A DNA stretch of 64,000 nt from JBBDQZ01 sp040905705 (GTDB lineage: Bacteria > Bacteroidota > Rhodothermia > Balneolales > Natronogracilivirgulaceae). Positions 8,934 to 17,069 of the stretch are shown here, piece after piece. The stretch is from the NCBI GenBank assembly GCA_040905705.1, contig JBBDQZ010000068.1, positions 1 to 64,000 of the forward strand, written 5' to 3'. The notes under the pieces were generated by a model, which saw only the letters and a list, made by a program, of their open reading frames with translations, was not told where the DNA came from and searched no databases. The translations under genes and the position numbers were made by a program. Numbering within the stretch: the stretch's first letter is position 1; the number at the start of each line of letters is the position of its first letter.

Positions 8934-9692
8934 ATGCGTATTTATTTAATCTCAGTCACCCTGCTGTCCACACTCTTCCTTGCCCCACTGAGCGTTTCAG
9001 CACAGAATCAGGAATTGCCCGAATACACCATCTATCGTGCCGGCTCCCCGATAGTCATTGATGGAAGACTGGATGAGCCGGCCTGGTTCGCCGCCCCCGA
9101 CGTGGGAAAATTCCAGTTTCCCCGCTACGAAAGTGGAAAACAAGAGCAGACCGTTGCCAAATTGTTGTGGGACGATGAATACTTGTATGTGAGCTATCTA
9201 TGTGAAGATGCACATATCTGGGCGGAGCACACGCAACGGGATTCTCCGGTTTGGCGTGATGATGCCGTGGAAGTGTTTTTTGCCCCCGATCCTGACCGCC
9301 CCACGGCCTATTACAACTTTGAAATGAATGTCATAGGTATATTGCTTGATCAATTCCAGCCCGACGGATCGGGTAGTGGTGGAAGTGGCGAAGAACGCTG
9401 GAGCAGTGAAGGCACCCGGTTAAAAACATCCATTGTAGGTACACTCAATGACGACAGCGATGAAGATTCCCACTGGATTCTTGAAATCGCTATCCCGTTT
9501 AAAAACTTTACTGAAACCGCCAAAAACGCGCCCCCCGAGCCAGGAGATGTCTGGCATTTGAATGTAAACCGGCTTGGAGGACAAACCAATCCGCAAAGCA
9601 GCCAGTGGTCTCCTTCATTGCCGCACTTTCATGTCCCGGAACAATTCGGACGGGTGACCTTCTCGGATGAGGAAAGGCCTTTTTGGCGATAA
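8934..9692 (+). CDS. Exported CBM9-like carbohydrate-binding protein
   Basis: 252 residues from ATG 8934, chosen by its GGAGGA site and by the signal peptide that follows (MRIYLISV to SVSAQ). The mature protein is a single CBM9-like/DOMON-type beta-sandwich. It begins PIVIDGRLDEPAW, and continues with LLWDDEYLYVSYLCEDAHI and WRDDAVEVFFAPDPDRPTAYYNFEMN, the typical order for family 9 sugar-binding modules fused to xylanases. Here the module stands alone with no catalytic domain. A glycine/serine loop (GSGSGGSGEE) occurs mid-protein. It lies inside the amidohydrolase run, linking that run to carbohydrate. Confidence 0.85.
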   Translation: MRIYLISVTLLSTLFLAPLSVSAQNQELPEYTIYRAGSPIVIDGRLDEPAWFAAPDVGKFQFPRYESGKQEQTVAKLLWDDEYLYVSYLCEDAHIWAEHTQRDSPVWRDDAVEVFFAPDPDRPTAYYNFEMNVIGILLDQFQPDGSGSGGSGEERWSSEGTRLKTSIVGTLNDDSDEDSHWILEIAIPFKNFTETAKNAPPEPGDVWHLNVNRLGGQTNPQSSQWSPSLPHFHVPEQFGRVTFSDEERPFWR

Positions 9693-9767
9693 TTTACCGG
9701 AATCCGCATCTGAAAACCGGTTTCTGTATTATTATAAATCATGCAATAAAAACGATCCCAAATACTT

Positions 9768-11117
9768 ATGAACTTCTCCTTTTCAAACAACCACTCCTGC
9801 CATATCTCTGATAACGGTAGTCCAACAGAAACAAATCACCGGCTTGCTACAGCTGTGTTCAGTCGACTCTTCTCCTGTAACCTGGCATTACTATTCATCC
9901 TGCTCCTTGTAATCCCGCTTCAGGCACAACAGATTGACCTTCTGTTAAAGGGGGGCCATGTGATCGATCCGAAAAATGAAATTGACGCACCGATGGATGT
10001 GGCCATAGCCGATGGAAAAATCCTTCAGGTCTCCGAAAATATCTCTGCTGACAATGCCCGCAGAGTAATCGACGCAACCGGGCTTTACGTAACCCCGGGA
10101 CTGATCGATATGCATGCTCACGTATTTCACGGTACGGAAGAGCAAACACAAAGTGGATTTGAAATTACCAACAGCTTCGGAAGCGTCGTTCCGGACGGAT
10201 TCACCTTCCGTTCCGGTGTAACGACCATCGTGGACGCCGGCTCTTCCGGATGGAGAAATTTTGAACAGTTTAAAAAACAAACGATCGATAATTCCCAAAC
10301 ACGCGTACTGGCAATTATCAGTATTGTGGGCCACGGCATGCTGGGTACCCTTCATGCCCAGAACCTGGACGATATGAACCCGGTGGCCACCGCTTTCAAA
10401 GTCAGTGAACATCCCGGATTAATTGTCGGTGTGAAAAAACATCACTACCAGGGGCCTGATTTTACCCCGGTTGAACGTGCAGTTGAAGCAGGTGAAATAG
10501 CCGGCGTGCCGGTTATGGTGGATTTTGGCGGGCATATGCCTCCCCTGTCTCTGGAAACACTGCTGATGGAAAAACTTCGTCCGGGAGATATGCTTACCCA
10601 CACCTTTTACAGCAGCCCCAGAAGAGAAGGAGGAGTAGACGATAACGGCCGTGTCAAACCATTCATTTTTGATGCTAAGGAACGGGGTATCTTGTTTGAC
10701 CTGGGCCACGGTGCCGGCGGGTTCCAGTGGGTACAAGCCATTCCTGCAGTAGAGCAGGGATTTTTGCCGGATATACTTAGTACCGATTTGTACTATCGAA
10801 GCATGAATGGCGGTATGAAAGATATCTCCAACATCATGTCCAAATTCATGAATATAGGCCTTTCTCTTCAAGATGTCGTATTACGCACAACCTGGAACCC
10901 GGCACAAGCCATACAACGTGAGGATCTGGGCCATCTGAGTGAAGGCGCCGAAGCAGATGTCTCTGTGTTCGGACTGAGAGAAGGAGATTTTGGTTTTATG
11001 GATGCCCGACGCACCACGATCCGCGGTACCCGGAAACTGGAACCCGAATTGACCATTAAAGCAGGCCGTGTCATGTGGGATTTGAACGGCAGAGCCGCTC
11101 CTATGTGGGATGAATAA
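9768..11117 (+). CDS. Exported amidohydrolase/deacetylase-family metallohydrolase, copy C
   Basis: 449 residues, closest to copy A (6331), with long shared blocks such as GPDFTPVERAVEAG and LSLETLLMEKLRPGD. About 35 polar residues precede the hydrophobic signal core (LALLFILLLVIPLQAQ). This is a long n-region and the true start may be later, but no internal ATG precedes the core. The metal set is as in copy A: DMHAHVF, VGVKKHH, VMVDFGGH, LTHTFYSS and STDLY, where copy A has STDLH. It sits between the CBM9-like gene and the PLP-enzyme gene, which starts 57 bases downstream. Confidence 0.87.
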   Translation: MNFSFSNNHSCHISDNGSPTETNHRLATAVFSRLFSCNLALLFILLLVIPLQAQQIDLLLKGGHVIDPKNEIDAPMDVAIADGKILQVSENISADNARRVIDATGLYVTPGLIDMHAHVFHGTEEQTQSGFEITNSFGSVVPDGFTFRSGVTTIVDAGSSGWRNFEQFKKQTIDNSQTRVLAIISIVGHGMLGTLHAQNLDDMNPVATAFKVSEHPGLIVGVKKHHYQGPDFTPVERAVEAGEIAGVPVMVDFGGHMPPLSLETLLMEKLRPGDMLTHTFYSSPRREGGVDDNGRVKPFIFDAKERGILFDLGHGAGGFQWVQAIPAVEQGFLPDILSTDLYYRSMNGGMKDISNIMSKFMNIGLSLQDVVLRTTWNPAQAIQREDLGHLSEGAEADVSVFGLREGDFGFMDARRTTIRGTRKLEPELTIKAGRVMWDLNGRAAPMWDE

Positions 11118-11174
11118 CCTGCAATATGCTTTTATAAATAAAATGATAACATGTAAACAATAATTGGTAAGGTT

Positions 11175-12884
11175 ATGATCAACCGTAGAAAAGCGTTAAA
11201 AATACTATCAACCATACCTGTCGGTGGCATGCTCGCAGGAAGAGCCAATGGCTTAACCAACCCCGCATTATGGGGTGAAGAATCCGGCCAAACAGGTCCA
11301 CTCACTTACGGATCCGAAATTTATGAGTCTATAGGTGTTGACCCTGTTATAAATTGTCGTGGTACCTTTACCATCATCGGTGGATCGGTCCACCGTCCTG
11401 AAGTGGAACAAGCCATGGCCGCCGCTGCACAGAATTATGTTCAAATGGATGAACTGGCCGATGGCGTTGGCAGGAGGCTGGCTGAACTTACAGGGGCCGA
11501 GTGGGGAATGGTTTCCTCAGGCTGCGCCGGAGCTATGAAGCATGCCACCGCTGCATGTGTAGCCGGGGGCAACCCTGAAAAACTTACCCGAATTCCGGAC
11601 ATGACCGGCCTCGATAAAACCGAAGTCGTTGTTCCCAGGCCATGGAGAAACAACTATGACCACGCCATTCGAAATATCGGTGTGAAAGTCATAACTGTAG
11701 AAACGCAGGAGGAACTGGCAAGAGCACTGAATCCAAAAACAGCTATGGTTTACCTGTGCACCTATGGCAGCTCTTACAATGAAGGCGAGCCTTTTTCCAT
11801 TAAACCTGTGGCTGATATTGTCAGACCTCACAATATCCCCATCCTGGTGGATGCAGCCGCTGAAGAACTATCCGTACGGCCCAATATACATCTGGAAGGG
11901 GGAGCTACTCTTGTGGCTTACAGTGGTGGCAAATGCATCCGGGGCCCGCAATGCGCCGGATTGCTACTTGGTAATAAAAAACTCATCATGTCGGCCTGGC
12001 AAGCCAGTTCCCCGCATCACGGACCCGGGCGTGATAATAAAGTCGGACGGGAAGAAACGCTCGGTATGCTGGCAGCCGTTGAGGCGTGGGTGAAACGTGA
12101 TCCGGAAGCCGAATGGCAAACATGGATATCCTACCTTGAAACGATAGCCAACCGTGTTTCCGGTATTGATACCGTGCAAACACAGATCATGGAATCTGAA
12201 GGTTACAGGCCACAAGCCGGAAAGACATTCAGCGGCTGGCCGGATGGTGCCAATTTGAATAACCGCAGCCCGAGGCTTGTCATCAGCTGGGATCCTGACA
12301 GACTGAACATGACCGGTGACGAACTCGCTGATTTTGTAGCCCGGAACCGACCCAAAATCGCTCTTGGAGCCGGCTCTTCCCGTGGCGCATCTATTGCCGA
12401 CAATGCCACAGCTATTAACATTACCTCGTTTCAAATGCGGCCAAGTGACGACAAAGTGGTAGCGGACCGGCTTTATGAAATTCTGACCGCTGATCGCAGC
12501 CCGAGATCAGACCGAATGGCCTCTCCCGGTGCCAACCTTACCGGACGCTGGGAAGTCGACGTTGAATTCTTTAGTAGTGAAAGCCGTCATACTTTTTTCC
12601 TTGAACAGGATAACAACTGGTTGCAAGGTGCGCACAAAGGAGATTTCTCCATGCGGGATATCGCCGGCACGATCGAAGGCAATGAGGTGAAACTTATGAG
12701 TGTCGAGCGCCGGCCAGGAAACAGTATCCGTTTTATTTTCGCGGGAAGACTCTCGGGGGATACAATCACTGGTGATGTCTATATGGGTGAATATCTTAAT
12801 GCCAAATTTACGGCAAGAGCTCACAGCTATGGAGATCAACGCCGAGAGGTTGACGTTCCGACCGGCCACCCGATGACTAACTGA
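11175..12884 (+). CDS. Tat-exported SelA/DgaE-like PLP enzyme with extra C-terminal domain
   Basis: 569 residues. The N-terminus (INRRKALKIL) is a twin-arginine signal, fitting a cofactor enzyme exported folded. Residues ~45-440 are a fold-type I PLP enzyme of the SelA/D-glucosaminate-6-phosphate ammonia-lyase (DgaE) kind: SSGCAGAMKHATAA (phosphate region), ILVDAAAE (D226, pyridine nitrogen) and SGGKCIRGPQ (K253, Schiff-base lysine). Family members deaminate or eliminate from amino acids and amino-sugar acids. Residues ~455-555 form an added beta-rich domain (LTGRWEVDVEFF ... GDVYMGEY) that I do not recognise. DgaE-like genes often neighbour COG3964 amidohydrolases, as here. An enamine product would suit the RidA lipoprotein. 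Confidence 0.82.
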   Translation: MINRRKALKILSTIPVGGMLAGRANGLTNPALWGEESGQTGPLTYGSEIYESIGVDPVINCRGTFTIIGGSVHRPEVEQAMAAAAQNYVQMDELADGVGRRLAELTGAEWGMVSSGCAGAMKHATAACVAGGNPEKLTRIPDMTGLDKTEVVVPRPWRNNYDHAIRNIGVKVITVETQEELARALNPKTAMVYLCTYGSSYNEGEPFSIKPVADIVRPHNIPILVDAAAEELSVRPNIHLEGGATLVAYSGGKCIRGPQCAGLLLGNKKLIMSAWQASSPHHGPGRDNKVGREETLGMLAAVEAWVKRDPEAEWQTWISYLETIANRVSGIDTVQTQIMESEGYRPQAGKTFSGWPDGANLNNRSPRLVISWDPDRLNMTGDELADFVARNRPKIALGAGSSRGASIADNATAINITSFQMRPSDDKVVADRLYEILTADRSPRSDRMASPGANLTGRWEVDVEFFSSESRHTFFLEQDNNWLQGAHKGDFSMRDIAGTIEGNEVKLMSVERRPGNSIRFIFAGRLSGDTITGDVYMGEYLNAKFTARAHSYGDQRREVDVPTGHPMTN

Positions 12885-12927
12885 TATATACACTACATGG
12901 GTATTATATCATCGGTTTAGATGAACG

Positions 12928-12958
12928 GCGGGTTTCAGGATATTTCCTGGAAACCCGC
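12928..12958 (+). terminator. Hairpin after the PLP-enzyme gene
   Basis: GCGGGTTTCAGGA (12928-12940) pairs with TCCTGGAAACCCGC (12945-12958), a 13-bp stem with one bulged G and a 4-nt loop. It lies 43 bases after the stop and 38 before the next start. There is no strong U-tract (TATATAATTT follows), so it could be a partial terminator or an mRNA-stabilising hairpin inside the operon. Confidence 0.5.
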
Positions 12959-12996
12959 TATATAATTTCATACGCATTAACATTAACTAATCAGAT

Positions 12997-14289
12997 ATGC
13001 AACCAAAGCTTCTCTCAGTATGGGGTATCATCCCCATTTTAATGATTTCGATCAGCACTTATATCTTGCCGGCCACAACCGTTCAGGCTCAACAAATTGA
13101 CATTTTACTGAAGGGCGGACATGTGATCGATCCGAAAAACGACGTGGATTCGCCCATGGATGTAGCCGTAGCAGATGGTAAAATATTCCGTGTTGCCGAA
13201 AATATACCTGACGATAATGCACGCAGAGTTGTTAATGTTTCCGGAATGTATGTTACCCCCGGGATTATTGATATGCATGTTCACGCATATCGAAAAGCCA
13301 CCCGGGCTCTTAACCCGGACGCCTTTTCGTTCCGAAGCGGAGTAACCACAGTAGTAGATGGCGGTACAACAGGCTGGAGAAACTTTCTGCAATTTAAGGA
13401 TCAGGACATAGACAACGTTCAAACCCGGGTACTGGCTTTTCTGAGTATTGCCGGTAACGGTTCCGCCTATGTGACACGGCGCGGGCGCGGTGAGTCTCAA
13501 AGCAGAATCACTACCCAGGACCTGGGAAATATGGATCCGGTTCTTACAGCCTATCGTATCAATGAATACCCCGATATACTGGTCGGTGTTAAAGTTCAGC
13601 ATTATGAAGGGCCGGATTTTACACCTGTCGAACGTGCGGTGGAAGCGGGTGAAATAGCCGGCGTACCGGTCATGGTAGATTTCGGCGGGCACAGGCCTCC
13701 CCTGTCGCTCGAAACCCTGTTGATGGAGAAACTTCGTCCGGGGGACATCTTCACACACACCTATTACAGCAGCGGAGGGCGGGAAGGCCCGCTCGACGAA
13801 AACGGCAAGGTTAAACCGTTCATTTTCGAAGCCCGGGAGAAAGGCATTCTCTTTAGCGTCGGCCACGGAGGAGGTGCTTTTCTATGGCATCACGCCATCC
13901 CTGCCATGGAACAGGGATTTGATCCCGATATTATCGACTCCGACCTCCATATTTACAGTATGAATGACGGTATGAAAGATATGACGAACCTGATGTCAAA
14001 ATTTCTCAATTTGGGCCTCTCGATGCAGGATGTCATTTTGCGTACTACCTGGAATCCGGCTCTGTCCATCAACCGGGATGACCTGGGAAACCTGGATGAA
14101 GGTGCCGGAGCCGATATCGCTGTATTTAGCATGCGCGAAGGTGATTTCGGGTTTCTCGATTCCAGAGGAAGATCCATGCAAGGCTCAAGGAAACTGGAAA
14201 CCGAACTGACCCTCCGGGCAGGAAGGGTTATGTGGGACCTGAACGGTATTGCTTCAACGCCGTGGAATGAAGAACCGACACAATATTAA
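12997..14289 (+). CDS. Exported amidohydrolase/deacetylase-family metallohydrolase, copy D
   Basis: 430 residues with signal peptide (ending TTVQAQQ). Belongs to the lysine-bearing group: DMHVHAY at strand 1, VGVKVQH with the candidate bridging Lys, VMVDFGGHRPP, FTHTYYSSGG and DSDLH. It differs from copies A and C by an arginine-rich insertion (VTRRGRGESQSR) in the loop before strand 4 and by HAYRK in place of HVFHG after the HxH motif. Both changes are near the active-site mouth and suggest a shifted substrate range. It is the most divergent of the three VGVK copies. Confidence 0.86.
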   Translation: MQPKLLSVWGIIPILMISISTYILPATTVQAQQIDILLKGGHVIDPKNDVDSPMDVAVADGKIFRVAENIPDDNARRVVNVSGMYVTPGIIDMHVHAYRKATRALNPDAFSFRSGVTTVVDGGTTGWRNFLQFKDQDIDNVQTRVLAFLSIAGNGSAYVTRRGRGESQSRITTQDLGNMDPVLTAYRINEYPDILVGVKVQHYEGPDFTPVERAVEAGEIAGVPVMVDFGGHRPPLSLETLLMEKLRPGDIFTHTYYSSGGREGPLDENGKVKPFIFEAREKGILFSVGHGGGAFLWHHAIPAMEQGFDPDIIDSDLHIYSMNDGMKDMTNLMSKFLNLGLSMQDVILRTTWNPALSINRDDLGNLDEGAGADIAVFSMREGDFGFLDSRGRSMQGSRKLETELTLRAGRVMWDLNGIASTPWNEEPTQY

Positions 14290-14383
14290 CAAGTTTTGCA
14301 GGGGCAACCCCGACCTATCTATGATTCGAATTCTTATTACCGGCCGGAATGTAAATTCATCCTATTATGAAAATGGATAGCCT

Positions 14384-15676
14384 ATGAAAATAACATCCTG
14401 TTTGAAGAGCATGGGCATGAACAGCAAAAGGATATCATGCCTTCTCTGTTCATGGGTTGCTGTGATCGTGATCATATGCCAAATGCCTGTTCAGGGTCAA
14501 TCCTTTGATCTTCTGATCAAAGGCGGTCATGTCATTGATCCGAAGAATGAAATTAACGCACCCATGGATGTGGCCATTCATGACAATGTGATTGCAAAAG
14601 TCTCTGGCCATATTCCTGCTGCCGATGCAGAAAAAGTAATTGATGCCACAGGATATTATGTCACTCCCGGACTGATTGACATTCATGCACATGTGTTTGC
14701 CGGATCAAGAACCGGTATGTTCGCCGACGGCTTCAACAGTGTGGACCCGGATGATTTTTCTTTTCGAACCGGGGTTACGACCATCGTGGATGCCGGAACA
14801 TCCGGCTGGAGAAATTTTCCGTTATTCAAGGAAAATGTCATCGATCATTCACGGACCCGGGTATTGGCATTTCTGAATATCAGAGGAGAAGGACTCACGA
14901 CGGGATCCGGAACTTATGATATTGATGATATGGATATTGAAAAAGCGCTATCCGTGATCGAAGAATATCCGGATTTCATCGTCGGGTCACGGGTAGGGCA
15001 TTACCTCGGAAATAGCCGCGTGCCCATTGACCATGCCATCGAAGTAGCCCGCCGGGCAAATAAGCCGATGCTGCTTGAATGCCACCTCCCCCAGTATCCC
15101 CTCGAAGAACTGCTCGAAAAAATGAGCACAGGGGATATTTTTACACATGCATTCGGGGACGTACATGACAGAACATCCATCCTCGATGAAAATAATCGTA
15201 TTCGTGATTATGTCCTTGCTGCACAGCAACGTGGAATTCTTTTTGATGTAGGTCATGGCGGGTCAAGTTTCCATTACAGCGTGGCTTTCCCGGCAATGGA
15301 ACAGGGCTTGATTCCGGATTCATTCGGTACCGATTTGCACCGTTTCAGCATGAACTCCGGTATGAAAAATATGCTTAATATCATGTCCAAATATCTCAAC
15401 ATGGGCATGAGTTTGGATGACCTTATCTTGCGTGCTACCTGGAAACCGGCCCAATCTATTCAGCGGGATGATTTAGGCCACCTGAGTGAAGGGGCTGTTG
15501 CCGATGTAACCATATTAAGTATGCAGCGTGGGCAATTCGGTTTTTTGGATGCTGACGGCTACCGATTGAACGGTGACCGTAAACTCGAAGCAGAACTGAC
15601 AGTGCGTGAAGGACGTATTGTTTGGGACCTTAACGGCATATCAGCCCCTTTATGGAATGAAGAAGAGCAACCCTGA
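14384..15676 (+). CDS. Exported amidohydrolase/deacetylase-family protein, copy E (variant metal site)
   Basis: 430 residues with signal peptide (VAVIVIICQMPVQGQ). Groups with copy B: DIHAHVF and GTDLH are kept, but the bridging lysine position is Arg (VGSRVGH), strand 5 reads MLLECHLPQ, and strand 6 reads FTHAFGDVHD. An internal ATG 12 codons in (MNSKRIS) would give a shorter n-region and is a possible start. It is the last of the five copies; the sugar dehydrogenase gene follows after 40 bases. Because two independent copies share the same altered site, the variant is more likely a maintained subfamily than decay. Confidence 0.83.
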   Translation: MKITSCLKSMGMNSKRISCLLCSWVAVIVIICQMPVQGQSFDLLIKGGHVIDPKNEINAPMDVAIHDNVIAKVSGHIPAADAEKVIDATGYYVTPGLIDIHAHVFAGSRTGMFADGFNSVDPDDFSFRTGVTTIVDAGTSGWRNFPLFKENVIDHSRTRVLAFLNIRGEGLTTGSGTYDIDDMDIEKALSVIEEYPDFIVGSRVGHYLGNSRVPIDHAIEVARRANKPMLLECHLPQYPLEELLEKMSTGDIFTHAFGDVHDRTSILDENNRIRDYVLAAQQRGILFDVGHGGSSFHYSVAFPAMEQGLIPDSFGTDLHRFSMNSGMKNMLNIMSKYLNMGMSLDDLILRATWKPAQSIQRDDLGHLSEGAVADVTILSMQRGQFGFLDADGYRLNGDRKLEAELTVREGRIVWDLNGISAPLWNEEEQP

Positions 15677-15716
15677 AACAAAAACCATACACTAACAAAC
15701 ATTTTTTAATAATCGC

Positions 15717-16892
15717 ATGAACTTTATAAAATCGTTGGCTTTGCCTGTAGTTCTCACTTTGGGTACTTTTGCCTGTAGTTCTGAACCCGATGAGCTATAT
15801 TTTCCCTTGCCGAGCCATGAACTGGAAGTGGTTCGCTCACAATCGCAATCTTTTATGGTCGATACATTGTTTTCGGGACTTAACCGGCCATACAGCATGG
15901 CTTTTTTACCCGACAGTACCGTGTTAATTACGGAAAGGGAAGGCAAACTGCTCAGAGTCCGCAAAGGAGAACTCCAGGATGAACCGGTTAAGGGGGTGAT
16001 AGACGCTGAATTGCGCGATATTATTCTGCATCCGCAATATGAGGAAAACGGCTGGATATATATGACGTACTACCTTGAGCAAACCGAAGAAGACGGGGCT
16101 TATACGGTATTGTCGAGAGGCCGGCTGGAAGGCGATACCTGGATTGATAATGAAGTACTTTTTTCAGCTGGCCCTTTTAGCAATGGTGCAAACTGGTACA
16201 GCAGCCGCATCTTGTTTGACAAGGAAGGTTATATTTATATGACCGTCGGACAACGCCATAAGTGGCCGCGAGAAGTGGGAAGAGCTCAAAGAGAATCCTG
16301 GGGATATGCCCAGGATTTATCCCTTTATCAGGGCAGCACGGTAAGGTTGTTGGACGATGGCCGCATTCCCCCGGATAATCCCTTTGTTGATAGAACAGAT
16401 GCCCTGCCTGAAATCTATTCGTATGGACACCGGCAAAATCAGGGACTGGTACTGCATCCCGAAACCGGTGAAATCTGGGCCACCGAGCACGGCGAAATGG
16501 GTGGCGATGAACTCAATATCCTCCGGTATGGGGGTAACTACGGATGGCCAATAGCCACCCACAGCCTTAATTATGACGGTACCTATATCACCAGGGATAC
16601 GCTCCTTGAGGGAACGGAACCCCCAGTGCATCACTGGACCCCTGCAATTGCTCCGTCCGGGCTGGAATTCGTTTACAGTGATCGTTATCCGGGCTGGGAG
16701 GGCGACCTGCTTGTTGCATCCATGATCCAGGGAATGGTGAATCGCTGTGTAATTCAAAATGGCCGAATTGTTCGTGATGAGAAGCTTATTCAGGGTGTTG
16801 GCCGCGTGAGAACCATAAAACTTGCCCCCGACGGGTTTCTGTATGTGCTGACTGAAGATACCGGCTTGATATTACGCCTGTTACCGGCCTGA
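15717..16892 (+). CDS. PQQ-dependent sugar dehydrogenase-like lipoprotein
   Basis: 391 residues. The lipobox (LGTFAC, Cys20) predicts a lipid anchor. The remainder is a six-bladed beta-propeller of the glucose/sorbosone dehydrogenase (GSDH) family. It starts LFSGLNRPYSMAFLPDSTVLITEREGKL (shown in two parts: LFSGLNRPYSMAFLPD, STVLITEREGKL), then SYGHRQNQGLVLHPETG, ATEHGEMGGDELN and YGGNYGWP, the usual PQQ/Ca2+ site region of soluble aldose dehydrogenases. Typical role: oxidation of aldose to lactone in the periplasm. The next gene encodes a lactonase-fold protein, so the pair could oxidise a sugar and open its lactone outside the cytoplasm. PQQ dependence is inferred from family. Confidence 0.85.
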   Translation: MNFIKSLALPVVLTLGTFACSSEPDELYFPLPSHELEVVRSQSQSFMVDTLFSGLNRPYSMAFLPDSTVLITEREGKLLRVRKGELQDEPVKGVIDAELRDIILHPQYEENGWIYMTYYLEQTEEDGAYTVLSRGRLEGDTWIDNEVLFSAGPFSNGANWYSSRILFDKEGYIYMTVGQRHKWPREVGRAQRESWGYAQDLSLYQGSTVRLLDDGRIPPDNPFVDRTDALPEIYSYGHRQNQGLVLHPETGEIWATEHGEMGGDELNILRYGGNYGWPIATHSLNYDGTYITRDTLLEGTEPPVHHWTPAIAPSGLEFVYSDRYPGWEGDLLVASMIQGMVNRCVIQNGRIVRDEKLIQGVGRVRTIKLAPDGFLYVLTEDTGLILRLLPA

Positions 16893-16913
16893 GGGTAAGA
16901 CTTCATTCTTAGG

Positions 16914-16933
16914 GAAAGTGTAAACACTTTTTC
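16914..16933 (+). terminator. Probable terminator after the sugar dehydrogenase
   Basis: AAAGTG (16915-16920), TAAA loop, CACTTT followed by TTTC TTGTTT. The stem is only 6 bp, but the U-rich tail is right for a plus-strand intrinsic terminator 22 bases after the stop. It would end the long catabolic run. Confidence 0.45.
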
Positions 16934-17056
16934 TTGTTTAATTATTTGGTACCGGTGCCATACCAAATGTACTTGTATGATTTATAGAAAACCGGCAACT
17001 TAAACCAATGTAATTGTCCGGTAATCGTAATAGCTGATTATACCTGCAACTTTATA

Positions 17057-17064
17057 AAAGGAAG
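17057..17064 (+). promoter_or_regulatory. Shine-Dalgarno for the lactonase-family gene
   Basis: AAAGGAAG sits 5 bases before ATG 17070, in an otherwise AT-rich leader. Confidence 0.5.
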
Positions 17065-17069
17065 TCATT

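Larger units (their letters stand above)
6331..15676 (+). repeat. Five-copy dispersed tandem array of amidohydrolase genes
   Basis: Genes at 6331, 7619, 9768, 12997 and 14384 are homologous over their whole length (KGGHVIDPKN near the N-terminus; DLNG near the C-terminus). They are interrupted by one CBM9-like gene and one PLP-enzyme gene. Sequence motifs split them into two groups: A, C, D (VGVK / VMVDFGG) and B, E (VGSR / MLLEC). Confidence 0.85.
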
